In this document: piece by piece, positions 19,246 through 29,636 of the stretch | Position numbering within the stretch: position 1 is the stretch's first letter | Layout: each line of letters starts with the position of its first letter | Origin: Kalmanozyma brasiliensis GHG001 | Lineage: Eukaryota > Basidiomycota > Ustilaginomycetes > Ustilaginales | Direction: 5' to 3' | NCBI RefSeq assembly: GCF_000497045.1 | Contig: NW_015961948.1 | Location: 248,001 to 312,000, forward strand | Length of the DNA stretch: 64,000 bases | Notes under the pieces: generated by a model | Seen by the model: only the letters and a program-made list of their open reading frames with translations | Database searches by the model: none | Told to the model about the DNA's origin: nothing | Position numbers and translations under genes: made by a program

Positions 19246-19592
19246 GGCGGCCAGATCGTCGAGTGAAGGGATCAAAGAAGATGGTAATAGGTTGCTTAGG
19301 TATGATGATCAGATTGTCAGAACTGAGCAGCGTGGTGGTTCGTGCTTTCCACGCAGGGGCAGCAGCCAGCACTTTTCCTCGGTTCCGTAATGGCGCGCCC
19401 AGCCACGATTTGTTTTCGATTGTTACCTCCCATCTCACAACAAATTTGAGAAAATCAGAGGGTCTCATCAGACACATGGCTCTCGCCCCTAGACATCTCG
19501 GACAGTTGGAAGGTGGCTAACAGACACAGACAGAAATGGCTGGAATGCATTCGATGCGGTTGAGCTTGTTAGTGATGATTTGTGATAGTGAT

Positions 19593-19623
<31 letters not shown>

Positions 19624-19633
19624 CTATGGACGA
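19246..19633. other. Intergenic; BIG1-like promoter and a GA microsatellite
   Basis: About 390 bp between two minus-strand genes. It ends in a GA dinucleotide repeat adjoining the SDR stop codon. Confidence 0.6.
19592..19623. repeat. (GA)n microsatellite
   Basis: A ~32-bp run of GA with one interruption (GAGAGAGAAAGAGAGAGAG...). It lies just past the stop codon of the SDR gene, probably in its 3' UTR, where it would read as UC repeats. Confidence 0.85.
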
Positions 19634-20752
19634 TCAAATCGAGGTGTAGCCACCGTCGACGATGAGATCAGCGCCGGTGGTAAAGGCGGAAGCGTCGCTG
19701 GACAGGTAAACGACGGCGCCCTTCAAGTCCTCAGGATCACCGAGACGGCCCATGGGTGTCAGGTTCTCCCAAGTGGTACGCAGCTGCTTGCCGTTCGGGC
19801 TGTTCTCGAGCACAGCACGGCTCAGCGACGTGAGCATGTAGCCGGGCGAGAGCGAGTTGACACGGATGCCCGCCTTGGCCCATTCGACCGCCATCGACTT
19901 GGCCAGGTGCTTGACTGCTGCCTTGGAAGCATTGTAGGGCGCCTGAGCCTGAGGCACATTGACCACCGACGCGGACATGGACGCGATCATGACGATCGAG
20001 CCGCGGACCTCATCCTCCATCATGCGCTTGGCTACCTCGCGAGCGACAAAGTACGAGCCGTTGATGTTGATATCGAAAAGCTTCTTGAGCTTGGGGGTTG
20101 GGTACTCGGTGGCAGGGAAGTTCTCGACAATACCCGCCGAGTTGACGGCGACGTGGATCTTGCCGAAACGCTTGTGAATGCGGCCGATGACGTCTTGCAC
20201 CTGTGCCTCGTCCGAGATGTCGCAGCCGTAGCCCTGGATGTCGAGCTCGCCGGGCTGCACACCGCCATGCTGGACAAACCAATCCTCGACCTCCTTGGCA
20301 GCATGCTGACATTCTTCCTCATTGAGATCGACAATGGCAATGCTGTTGGCGCCAGATTCGACAAAGGTACGAGCGATCAGGTTACCGATACCACGAGCAG
20401 CACCTGTAATGACGCACACCTTGTTCTCCATCGAGAAGCTTGCCAGGGTGCGTTGAGTGTGTCGCCCCACACGACCACCGGTAGTGTTGTGTCCGACATC
20501 GTCACGAGGGTGCCGCGAGCTATCCTGAGGGTAAGGTACGACGACATCCTCCTTGGTGGACGCCAATGGAGGCGTGTCGAGCGGCTTAGCCTTGCCAAAA
20601 TTGTCGTCCTTGCTCAGGCATCGGGAGGAGCTGGCCAAAGTGCGAACAAAAGTGGAAGGCTGAGCAGAACGACGCACGGCCGGTCGTGCCGCCTGGACGA
20701 TGATGGCCAGTGATCGAGCTGCTCGCGTAGCGTTGCCTGCAGTGTTCATCAT
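19634..20752 (-). CDS. Short-chain dehydrogenase, D-arabinitol 2-/mannitol dehydrogenase type, mitochondrial
   Basis: 372 aa from the ATG at 20752. The first ~45 residues are rich in Arg, Ala and Ser and lack acidic residues, a probable mitochondrial presequence. The SDR core begins with KVCVITGAARGIG (cofactor glycines 117-123), followed by DLNEEE after beta-2 (D142, suggesting NAD(H) preference), NSAG (204-207), catalytic S258, Y273 and K277 (YNASK), and the C-terminal substrate-loop LSPGYMLTSL. Sequence style resembles fungal D-arabinitol 2-dehydrogenases and related polyol dehydrogenases; exact substrate is inferred. It is divergent from dihydroxyacetone kinase, hinting at shared sugar-alcohol/triose metabolism. 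Confidence 0.8.
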   Translation of the reverse strand: MMNTAGNATRAARSLAIIVQAARPAVRRSAQPSTFVRTLASSSRCLSKDDNFGKAKPLDTPPLASTKEDVVVPYPQDSSRHPRDDVGHNTTGGRVGRHTQRTLASFSMENKVCVITGAARGIGNLIARTFVESGANSIAIVDLNEEECQHAAKEVEDWFVQHGGVQPGELDIQGYGCDISDEAQVQDVIGRIHKRFGKIHVAVNSAGIVENFPATEYPTPKLKKLFDININGSYFVAREVAKRMMEDEVRGSIVMIASMSASVVNVPQAQAPYNASKAAVKHLAKSMAVEWAKAGIRVNSLSPGYMLTSLSRAVLENSPNGKQLRTTWENLTPMGRLGDPEDLKGAVVYLSSDASAFTTGADLIVDGGYTSI

Positions 20753-22404
20753 GATGTTGATGTATCGAGTGGATGGCGGGAAGAAGGGGAGTCTGTGAGG
20801 CTCTTCGACCTGGACTTGAGGCAATGCAATTGGGAAGATGTTCCGTTGGAAGCTCGAGGAGGTCTACACGAAATTTCTGCTTAGCCGAGGCTTTTCTTCT
20901 CAAGCTCCATGCTGAGGATGTTTTCGCCGGTGCACTGACCAACGCCACATCCAGAAGCGGTCCGAATCATCGCCATCATGGTCACGTCAAGGCACAGCGA
21001 GGATGACAGGCGTAAGGAGGACTCTCAGCGGGCCTCAAGTCAGGCTTGGCCGGCATCGCGAGCCGGTGCGCAGCCTTCCATGTTTTGGGATTCAAGCTGA
21101 TCGGCATCGTCTATCGGGCAGGTATCCCAGATGCTCGTCGGGTCGGCCAGGCTCGCTGCATGTCAGTCCTTGTCGATCTGACCTTGATATTTTGGAAACG
21201 AATCTGGTCGGCATGGAGAGCAGACGGATCGAGACGACGTTGTTCTTCCAGTGCCGGAAGCTGGCGGTCCTCGGCAAGAAATTCACCGACGCGGCTGTCT
21301 GCCACCAAAACGGTTCCCCATCTCATCGGTCGGCCAACTCTTCGTTTTCCGCCATCTCTGCCCTGCACAGCGAGTCGGTAGCACTCATAGCCGCTTTGAG
21401 GATCTTACTGGCTCTTCGGAAAGGATCGCTGTCACTGACCCCCGTGACAGGAACTTTGATGCCGAGGGCCGACGTGTCGACTTGGTTCGATTCCGTGCTG
21501 TGATTGACGGCTGACACTGCACTTTGTTCGGCGCAAGCCGTCTCTTCCTGCTGCCTTGTTCTCGCTCTGAGTCCGGCTTTCTGCAACTTCGAGGCATTGA
21601 GCAAGGAAAGACACCGGAATCTGAGGATACGGTGTCCGATGTCGTGGCACAATGGAAAATCGCGGCGAGTTTTCTCGTGTCTGACTGGCTGATGGGACAA
21701 AGAAGATTGGCAGGGCCATGCGAGGAAGCACGCGACTCTCTGGCTCAGGCTTTTGATCAGTCTTCGGGCAAATTCAAACAAGATTGGATGAGAGGTGGAG
21801 GCAAACTCGGCAAATTTGGACTTCGCTTGTGCTGCAAAAGGCGCTCGAGTTGCACTTATCTGCGCACGTCCCCTTCTTGGCTGGCTGGCTGGCTGCCTCT
21901 TTCAAAGGGTTAGCACGATGAGAGCTGCTTGCCCCGCACCTCGTCAAATGACCAGAGCAGCGGCAAACAACTCGCCTCTTGCCAGTCGCCGAAGAGCGAA
22001 GATCCGGTCGGCTGCAAACAAAAAGTTGACTTGCAAGGTGGCACCCACCCGCCGTCGAATTACGCACAGTCGAGGCCCCACCAACGCTCTTCGCACTCGC
22101 TGGTTTTCATTGGCCTGCCCCGTGCAGCTTGGCCCAGTTGGTTATGTCCACGCTCGACCTCGCCACTGAATCAGACCGAGTTCAAGTTGTGTCTTGCGCA
22201 TCGTGTGAATCTTCTTCCCAATCCACACCATAACCTTGTTGAGCAACGCTATCAACAAGTCAGATACCCCTGTTTCCTGTTCGCCCCGGAACAATACACC
22301 TCTACTTCTCTCGCTCGAAGGTTACTTGTCTTCCACCACCTCCTTCACAAACACCCCTCTCCTCCGTCAACGCTAAGCATAAGTGCAGTGCCCAGTCCGT
22401 CAAG
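20753..22404. other. Divergent intergenic region, SDR and dihydroxyacetone kinase
   Basis: About 1.65 kb. The final ~200 bp before the kinase start is CT-rich leader. A short TGGC tetranucleotide repeat occurs at 21879-21895. Open frames here show no recognisable domain. Confidence 0.5.
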
Positions 22405-24255
22405 ATGGCTACCAAGCACATGTTCGACAACTCCCAGGGCCTCGTGGAGCGCAACCTCCGAGGTACCGTTGCGCAGAACCCCGCTCTGCGATACTACGCT
22501 CAGCACAAGGTCGTCTACAACCCCGCGCACGACAACAAGAAGGTCGCCGTCATCTCTGGTGGCGGTGCCGGTCACGAGCCCGGTCAGGGCGGCTTCGTCG
22601 GAGAGGGTATGCTCGCGGCTGCCATCTCTGGTGACATCTTCGCTTCCCCTTCTGCCGCTCAGATCTGCTCTGGAATCGATCTGATCAACCACGACGCGGG
22701 TGTCGTCATGGTGGTCAACAACTACACGGGTGACTGCCTCCACTTCGGTCTTGCTGCCGAGAAGGCCCGTGCTGCCATTGCTTACTCTGGCAAGCAGGGT
22801 GGCGGTGTCGAGGCCGTTATCGTGGCTGACGATGTTGCCGTCGGCCGAAAGCGCGGTGGTCTCGTCGGTCGCCGCGGTCTCGCCGGTAACATCTTCACCT
22901 GCAAGATTCTCGGTGCTGCCTCCGACAAGGGCTTCGAGCTCAAGAAGATCGGCGAGCTCGGCCGCACTCTGATGGACAACATGGTTTCCATCGGTACCTC
23001 GCTCGACCACTGCCACGTCCCCGGTCGACCCAAGGGTGACGAGGAGCGTGGCGCTCTCGCTCCCGAGGCCGCTGAGCTCGGCATGGGTATCCACAACGAG
23101 CCCGGTTTCAAGCACATGGACAAGAAGCCCGAGCCTGAGGCGCTCCTCGGCGAGATGCTCGATCTGCTGCTCAACCCTGACGACGAGGACCGCGCCTACA
23201 CGCCTTTCGACAAGGAGGATGCCCCTGTTGTGTTCATCAACAACCTCGGCGGCATGAGCCAGCTCGAAATGAACGCTATCGTCGACCTCACCATCGAGCT
23301 GCTCGAGAGCAAGTGGAACCTGCACCCCAGCCGTGTTCTGTGCGGCTCGTACATGACTTCGCTCAACGCCCCCGGCTTTGGCGTCTCGCTCATCAACCAC
23401 AAGCGATTCGAGAAGACCACCGGTGAGAGCCTGCTGGAGCTGCTCGACCACCCTACCACCGCCGCCTCGTGGGTTGGCGTGCAGAGCGGCTGGGGCTCCT
23501 CGAGCGGCCACCCTCGCGACCGCAAGGCCGAGGAGAAGGAGGCCGACGACCACCTCCAGTCGGTGCGCAAGGCCGGTGGATCGGTCAGCGGTCTCGCTGA
23601 CCCTGGCTCTTCGTCTGGCGGACCCAGCAACCCGGACCCCGAGCTGGTCAAGAAGGCCATCCTCGCTGCTTGCGATGCCACTGTCGAGGTGGAGCCCACC
23701 CTGACTCGCTATGACACCATCGTTGGTGACGGTGACTGCGGTGAGACGCTCGCTCAGGCCGGTAACGCCGTCAAGAAGGCGCTGCAGGAGGGCGAGATCC
23801 CCATCGACAACGCTGCCGGTACGCTGATCGCCATCGGTGAAGTGCTCGAGTACGCCATGGGTGGTACGTCGGGTGCCATCTACGCGCTCTTCTTTGCCGG
23901 TCTGGTGCAGTCGCTGCTGTCCAACCCCAAGGGCTCGCAGGCGGACGTCAAGGTGTGGGGCAAGGCAGCTCTGGATGCGCTTGAGAACCTGGGTCGCTAC
24001 ACGCCCGCTCGTCCGGGAGACCGAACGCTGGTCGACGCTCTCGACCCCTTCTGCCGCTCGCTCGGCGCGGGCAAGTCCCTCGCTGAGGCCGTCGAGGCTT
24101 CCAAGAAGGGCGCGGAGTCGACGGTCAAGATGACGCCCCGTTTGGGACGAGCTACGTACGTGGGCAGCAAGGACGACGGAGACATGCCCCCCGACCCGGG
24201 TGCGTGGGGTATCTGGGCGCTCACCGACGGTCTCCGCAAGGGTCTCGGCCAGTAG
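22405..24255 (+). CDS. DAK1: Dihydroxyacetone kinase
   Basis: 616 aa, single exon. ATP-dependent phosphorylation of dihydroxyacetone (and glyceraldehyde) in the cytosol, used in glycerol catabolism and detoxification. The DhaK domain (residues 1-~345) has the substrate glycines (SGGGAGHEP) and the covalent substrate histidine H230 in GIHNEPG. A Ser/Gly-rich linker leads to the DhaL domain, with the Mg-ATP aspartates in VGDGDCGETL (~residues 440-448) and the GGTSGAIYALFF helix. Length and two-domain order are those of ATP-dependent fungal and animal DAKs. Very strong C-ending codon bias compared with its neighbours suggests high expression. Confidence 0.96.
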   Translation: MATKHMFDNSQGLVERNLRGTVAQNPALRYYAQHKVVYNPAHDNKKVAVISGGGAGHEPGQGGFVGEGMLAAAISGDIFASPSAAQICSGIDLINHDAGVVMVVNNYTGDCLHFGLAAEKARAAIAYSGKQGGGVEAVIVADDVAVGRKRGGLVGRRGLAGNIFTCKILGAASDKGFELKKIGELGRTLMDNMVSIGTSLDHCHVPGRPKGDEERGALAPEAAELGMGIHNEPGFKHMDKKPEPEALLGEMLDLLLNPDDEDRAYTPFDKEDAPVVFINNLGGMSQLEMNAIVDLTIELLESKWNLHPSRVLCGSYMTSLNAPGFGVSLINHKRFEKTTGESLLELLDHPTTAASWVGVQSGWGSSSGHPRDRKAEEKEADDHLQSVRKAGGSVSGLADPGSSSGGPSNPDPELVKKAILAACDATVEVEPTLTRYDTIVGDGDCGETLAQAGNAVKKALQEGEIPIDNAAGTLIAIGEVLEYAMGGTSGAIYALFFAGLVQSLLSNPKGSQADVKVWGKAALDALENLGRYTPARPGDRTLVDALDPFCRSLGAGKSLAEAVEASKKGAESTVKMTPRLGRATYVGSKDDGDMPPDPGAWGIWALTDGLRKGLGQ

Positions 24256-25684
24256 ATGTCTTGCCAAAGTTCTCAACGACAATTGTCTCATTCTTTCGTG
24301 TACATAGCAAATTCAGAAAGGAATCCGCCCGTCGATCAGTCCGTTCGTGTTCTGAGGTGGTGATGCTGAAGGGTAGCGAGGCTGTTCTTCCGAGTGAGAA
24401 GATTCAGAACGCGAGATCGGTCCCATCTGAGCAGCGGGCTGGGTCAGAAAGCAGAGGATCGGACGTATCGGAAGGCTGCCCGATCTGCTGGATTACGGCG
24501 TGGACGCCAGCGACCCGCTGTTGTGGGTCTCGCTTGTATTTCCGGCTCGACGCCGCAGAGGATGACGCGCCGACCCAACCTGTCAAGCCGAAAATATACC
24601 CACACGAGGTCACCCACTGCGGTGTCTGCTCGGGCTAGTCGCGAGCCCCTGTTTGGCCAGGTCGCAGTAGTGGCCCGTAAGACAGGAGCTTGCTACACAC
24701 GGTTCAAGATACTGCAGAAGTGTAGCGTGCAGCCTGCACGGATTCCGCATGGTCGCAACGCATGACCGGAAAAGGTTGAGCCAAACTTTGGAATTTCTGC
24801 CGATCTGTTTGTTGCCGACGGAAGATGAGGAATAGCACCTTTCAGCACAAGTGAGCTGATTCTGAGGCGATCCTCAGCCTTGCACAGAGGCTTCATGTCG
24901 AGCGTAAGACCTTAATTTGACATCAGCACCCCCTTTCATCTGTCATCGTATGTTGGCAATTGCGAGATTCAGAGTGAACGTGTCTTGTGAAATGGGTCTG
25001 AGCACTGCACCTCGGTACTTGTAAAGACAGCATGCCTGTTTACGTCAAGTGTCCAATTTCGGTCTGCTCTCGCTCGGTCAAACAGGGCTTCAAGTCCACC
25101 CCACATCTCCGGCTGTGACTACGGACAATAGAGTTGCCTTGAGGGGAAGCCAAGTGGCGTAGGGCGGGTTGCTGGTAAGCGAGCCAAACGTGCCGAGCGT
25201 AAGCAAAATTCGTAACGATGTCGATGTGGAGCGGAGTTTAGGATCGACACCAACACAAACCCTGTTCTGAACGGCCAGCATTCATTCACCTCGTTTATTG
25301 ACCCGTTCACCTTCCCTCCTTCCCACCATCAAGCCCTACCCACGCTTGACTTGATAACCTCACGTTATCATCCGAGCCTTATACCCACAGTTGCTCCCTG
25401 GTGCTTCCAGGAAGCAGCGTCATACCCGAACCACCTCGTCTCGTCATACCGCCCCTTCCTGCTTCGCTGTCATCATCGGCACCGAACGATACCTCTTGGC
25501 GGCTCAACAAAGCTCGGACACCCTTAACTAGCGAACCGTCCGCTCCTGGAACCGCTACATAGATTTTTAGAGCCGCTCAAGCCTCTGCCTCGTTCAGGAT
25601 CTGCATCTTCCAAGCCATCTACATCATATACCCTCAAGCTCTCTCATCGACCCAACCCAAGCTTCGTCGCTCAGCAGCACCATC
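24256..25684. other. Intergenic; promoter of the DUF1769 gene with an inverted GATA pair
   Basis: About 1.4 kb without a recognisable gene. TGATAAC-CTCAC-GTTATCA at 25352-25370 is a perfect inverted repeat made of two opposed GATAA sites, 315 bp before the downstream ATG. The last ~350 bp is CT-rich. Confidence 0.55.
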
Positions 25685-27415
25685 ATGCCGCGCCTCAAAG
25701 TGCAAGTCGGTCCTGACCGATTCCATATGGAAGACTGTCGCCTCAACGACACGGAACACCCGCACGAGATCTCTACCGACCACTTTGTCGGTCGCGTCCT
25801 TGTGCGGATCCTCGATGCACCCGGCGCACAACCCTCTCAGCCTGGTCGGGAGTACTTCGAAGGCCGCTCTCGCAAATTCTGCATCCAGATCGAGGGACGT
25901 TTCAAGCAGCGTTTGTCCGGCAACGACGTTCTGTTCGGCACGGATTTCGATCGGTTCGTCGACTTCCCGCGTGCGCCGTTCAACGCCGGCATGCGCGTCG
26001 CCAAGTACATCGATCCGTGTACGTTCTACGAGCTCCACCCTGACTCGGGAAGGCCGTATATCATGTCGCCGTACATTGCGTGTATGAACACGTTCTGCGC
26101 GTGGCCTGCGCCATCGCGCGCGCATGATGCGGTGGTGGTGCTTCGACACACGCATCGGGGAACCACACCGGATAGTTCCCGACCCGCAACCCCGACGATC
26201 GACCCCGAGAAGAGCAACAACAACCCGCAAGGTGCGCTCGTCGCAAGCCCTGCCGAGAGCGAGGAAGACGAAGGGGATATCGTCCCTCGCGAGAGTCTCG
26301 ACCGCAGTCGCAGTATGAGCGAGAAAAGCGCGCCTAGCAAGAAGAAGAAAGGCTGGTTCGGCGGCTTCGGCGGTTCGGGGGCGCCGAAGGAGGAGCGCGT
26401 GCTGAAAAAGTACTGGCGCTTCGTGGGTTTCAAGGACGAGCCACGGGTGCGGGCGTTGTTGGAGGCGCACCATGCGAAGTTGAAGAGCGCGCGCCAGGAC
26501 GAGACGCATGCGGTCGCTCGCCAGGGTAGCGTGGGGAGTGTGGGGAGCGGTGATGTGCAGCACGGCGCGGGACAGAGGATGTTGTCGTTCTTGGGGAGCG
26601 GGAAGAGGGGCGATCATGAGAGGACGCCGGATCGAGCACACACGCCGCAGTACCAGGACGCGAGCGAGGAGATGCCCCTCTCGCCCCACGTGGGGAGTGG
26701 AAGGTTTAGCGATTTGGGAGCGGGGGATATTGCCGCTGCTCCGCCGGGGGATGTGGGCGAGGAGGACAAAGAGCCGGCGTTGGTAGCGCCCAAGCCGAAG
26801 CACGGGGTTGCTATGCCGGTGGACGAGGACAACGCTGCTGCTGCTGGTGCCGCGCCTGCTCCTTCTGCCAGCGCCCCTCAATCGACCCCCAGTGCAAAGG
26901 CAGACATGCCCAAGTTGGAACGCATCACCACCTCGATCCGACACGAGATGGAGGAATCGGCCAAATCCGACGGTCTCAAGGATGGCGATTTCAAACTCGC
27001 CGATACCCTCTCCCACACGCACCTCAGTCGTTCGAGCTCGGCCCAATCGTCCAGATCCTCGCCCTCGAAGTTGGACGAGCAGTTGGGTCCATGGCGATTC
27101 GCCGACCCTTCCACCGACATGATCGAGGACAACGCCTTCATCTTTACCACCCAATCTCTCCCCGTGCCACGCAGACGCAAGCACTTTGCGTCAGAGAAGA
27201 ACCGATTGGACTTTACCTACGACCCGGACGTCGTCTACGGCGCAAGCTTTTTTACGGATGCGATGGACTTCAACACGTTCAACCTGGGCATTGGACCGGT
27301 CAAGTTGAACGTGGCCAAGTGGTTCAAGGATATGCCGGTTAGATACACGCTCCGCAGCACAACGGACGAGAATCTGACGTATGCCACAATCAGCTTCCAA
27401 CTCGTCGACGACTAG
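25685..27415 (+). CDS. DUF1769 (UPF0590-like) family protein
   Basis: 576 aa, single exon. Residues 1-~150 contain the DUF1769 hallmark stretch: an acidic, Arg-rich lead (FEGRSRKFCIQIEGRFK), FDRFVDFP, and RPYIMSPYIACMN. A second conserved block with SFFTDAMDFNTFNLGIG and the strand-like end closes the C-terminus. Between them sit ~270 residues of charged low-complexity sequence including a Lys patch (KKKKGWFGGFGGSG), an acidic Ser/Pro-rich part and WRFVGFKDEPRVRALLEAHH. No biochemical function is established for the family, and none is proposed. Fungal members usually have a similar split arrangement. Confidence 0.8.
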   Translation: MPRLKVQVGPDRFHMEDCRLNDTEHPHEISTDHFVGRVLVRILDAPGAQPSQPGREYFEGRSRKFCIQIEGRFKQRLSGNDVLFGTDFDRFVDFPRAPFNAGMRVAKYIDPCTFYELHPDSGRPYIMSPYIACMNTFCAWPAPSRAHDAVVVLRHTHRGTTPDSSRPATPTIDPEKSNNNPQGALVASPAESEEDEGDIVPRESLDRSRSMSEKSAPSKKKKGWFGGFGGSGAPKEERVLKKYWRFVGFKDEPRVRALLEAHHAKLKSARQDETHAVARQGSVGSVGSGDVQHGAGQRMLSFLGSGKRGDHERTPDRAHTPQYQDASEEMPLSPHVGSGRFSDLGAGDIAAAPPGDVGEEDKEPALVAPKPKHGVAMPVDEDNAAAAGAAPAPSASAPQSTPSAKADMPKLERITTSIRHEMEESAKSDGLKDGDFKLADTLSHTHLSRSSSAQSSRSSPSKLDEQLGPWRFADPSTDMIEDNAFIFTTQSLPVPRRRKHFASEKNRLDFTYDPDVVYGASFFTDAMDFNTFNLGIGPVKLNVAKWFKDMPVRYTLRSTTDENLTYATISFQLVDD

Positions 27416-27497
27416 GCGGACTTCTCATAGAATAGACACGATTTGCATAGATACCTAGATGTTGCGGTAATACATTCGTTGGCGTTTGACCATATGT

Positions 27498-28316
27498 TTA
27501 CTTGCCCTTGGCGGCGTTTTTGGCGAGATCCGCATCGAGCTGGGTCTGCTTGGCCTGTCTAGCCAGCTTCATCTGCTTGCTCTTGGCGATCGTGTTGAAG
27601 TAGGTGGCCAGAATAAACCGGATAAACGTAAAGAAGGGTTCCCAGACGACGGCGGGAAGGTAGTTCTGAGCCACGGCAATGGTGATGGGGCTTGTGGACC
27701 ACGTAACGCGCATCACGGGCCAGAAGGCAGCCTTGACGGCGCGCTTGATGTTCTCGACCCCGCGCGCACCGTTGATGTAGGCCATGCACGAGAGGTAGAC
27801 GCAGTTGGCGAAGACGCTCACCGTGAGGTTGGACGTGATAATCTGCAGGATCTTGTCCTTGGTGCTGGTGCGACCGACGAAGGCTTTCTGCAGAAGACCG
27901 GTGAGGACGTGGCCCATGGGAGCGGAGACGAAGAAGCCGTAGAGGAACATCTTGAAGGCGCGCTCGTTGATGCCGAGCTTGGTGGCATAGGTCTGGAGGA
28001 GACCGACGGGGTTCTGCTGCGCCTGACGCTTCTTCTCGTCGAGAGAAGAGGGGGTGCGGGTGTCGGTGGGGACCACGCCGGCAAAGTGGCCGGCAAGCAC
28101 CTCGGCGAGCGCGGAAAGGACACCGGAGGTGATCATCCTGCAGCAGAAACAGACGGAGTAGGCAGGGCGAGGCTGGTATCAGCTATCTGCTGGGTTCAGG
28201 ATGGTGTGATGGTTGACAACTTACTTGGTACGCAGAGGGTTAGCAGCGAGCGCCGAGAGGTAGCCAATCAGCAATGGGTTGGTCGTCAACGACGACGGCT
28301 TGGAAACGACGGACAT
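27498..28316 (-). CDS. Mpv17/PMP22-family membrane protein
   Basis: Two coding exons, 28316-28225 and 28137-27498, joined across an 87-bp intron (GTAAGTTG...GCTGCAG, phase 2), give 243 aa. The junction recreates LAANPLRTKMITSGVLSALAE, the conserved N-terminal Mpv17 block that neither exon holds alone. Four hydrophobic segments follow, with family-typical FLYGFFVSAPMGH and VWEPFFTFIRF. Members reside in the mitochondrial inner or peroxisomal membrane; which applies here cannot be told. The C-terminus is a Lys/Ala-rich tail. A donor-like AA|GTGAGTA near 28543 and an acceptor-like CACAG just before the ATG suggest an additional intron in the 5' UTR. Convergent with DUF1769, 82 bp apart. Confidence 0.88.
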
Positions 28317-29636
28317 TCTGTGGTGGACGAGGGAGAGAAGAAGCATAGAGTCAGCACGAGTCTCTGTAATGAGGTCGATGGCGATGGCGCTCGGACATGA
28401 CCGACGCGATAAGCCACGGTCTACGCCACCCTTTGCGATCCGATGCAAAGCGCAATCGACCGCTTTGAAGATACTGTCTCTTCGGTACGCTGCGATGAGG
28501 AGGAGATGCAACGAGAACCGGAGAAGCAGAGTATACTCACTTGGCTGCCTGAGATGGGGCAGAAAGGCTCTAGGAAGGTGTGGGCGGGTGTCTCGCTTCA
28601 ATGACAACGATGAGGAAGGCTCTGTGTAGGAGGTAATGATGGAAGCAGGATGAGGAGCCGTTGACTATGAGCAGCGAAAAGAGTCCAACAAAAGGGCTTG
28701 TCTGTGTCCAGGGTCTGGCGCGCTTGTGTCTCTATCCCCGCACACAGAGAGCTTAAGCAGAGCCGAGCGCACGGCCGGAAATTCATCCTCCCCCGCCCTG
28801 TGTCTTTGGAGGGCAGCAGAGCGCGACCCTTTTGGGCTGTCGCTTAGCCGGAATACCCGGTTCCACTCGGTCTTCCCCACAACAGAGCTGCCGCAGCCAA
28901 CACCGGTGCCCTCGAAGCAACCATGCAGCGTCACGCAACGTGACCTTCAGACTCGGCGCTCTGCGAGCGAGGGCATATCCTGCAGCAACGAGTGCTCCTT
29001 TCTGTCTTGGTCCAAGACCGGCTTGTTCGAGACCGAGACTGACTGTCATAGCGGTCATTGCGAACACCAGCAACGTGACCTGCTGTACCGTCGAAGACCG
29101 AGCGTCAAGAACACTTTGCGAAGGGGCTGGCCTCTTTTGCGGGGAAAGGGACCGAGCTAACCTTCAGCTCATTGTCCGTCTCAGAACGCGTTCCTAGAAA
29201 GCGCACTTGCGGCCGTCACGCGCTCTCGAATACGCACGAGATTGCTTTCGACAACCCAGTCTGCCATCGGCAAAGGCGGCTCAGGCGGCCAACGCTTGTC
29301 GAGCTTCGACTCGGAGCTCCAAGTCTGTAGCAATCATTCCAGCTTCTGGCCTGCTCCTCGATGAGCCGTCTCTGTGCAAGCAGCTCAAATCGAGACACCA
29401 GAACAGAGCGATCTTACGATTCGAATTTTATAGGATGTTAGACTTCGCTCTTGTGTGGGACTGTGTCGTGCGATAGAGCCGCTCAGACAAAAAAGGCCGA
29501 CGCGAAGGTTAGTTGACTTTTTGGAAGGTCTGCTCGGATGGCCAATCTTGACATCTCCTTGACTGCTCAACACCATCCGCTTCTTCCTGCATTTCTCAAG
29601 GTTGACTCAGCCACGAGAGCACTCGGTCACGCCAAC
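28317..29636. other. Divergent intergenic region, Mpv17-like and PRP19
   Basis: About 1.3 kb. It probably includes a 5' UTR intron of the minus-strand gene (about 28318-28543). No other gene recognised. Confidence 0.5.

Noticed and set aside
21483..21495. GGTTCGATTCC, a tRNA B-box-like sequence
   Set aside because: Flanking bases cannot form the T-arm stem and no A-box or cloverleaf is found upstream.
22345..24291. 648-codon open frame on the minus strand opposite dihydroxyacetone kinase
   Set aside because: It mirrors the strongly C/G-ending codons of the kinase, which leave few antisense stops; it has no domain and a composition typical of an antisense shadow.
25634..27184. 516-codon minus-strand frame opposite the DUF1769 gene
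   Set aside because: Arg-rich antisense shadow without recognisable motifs.
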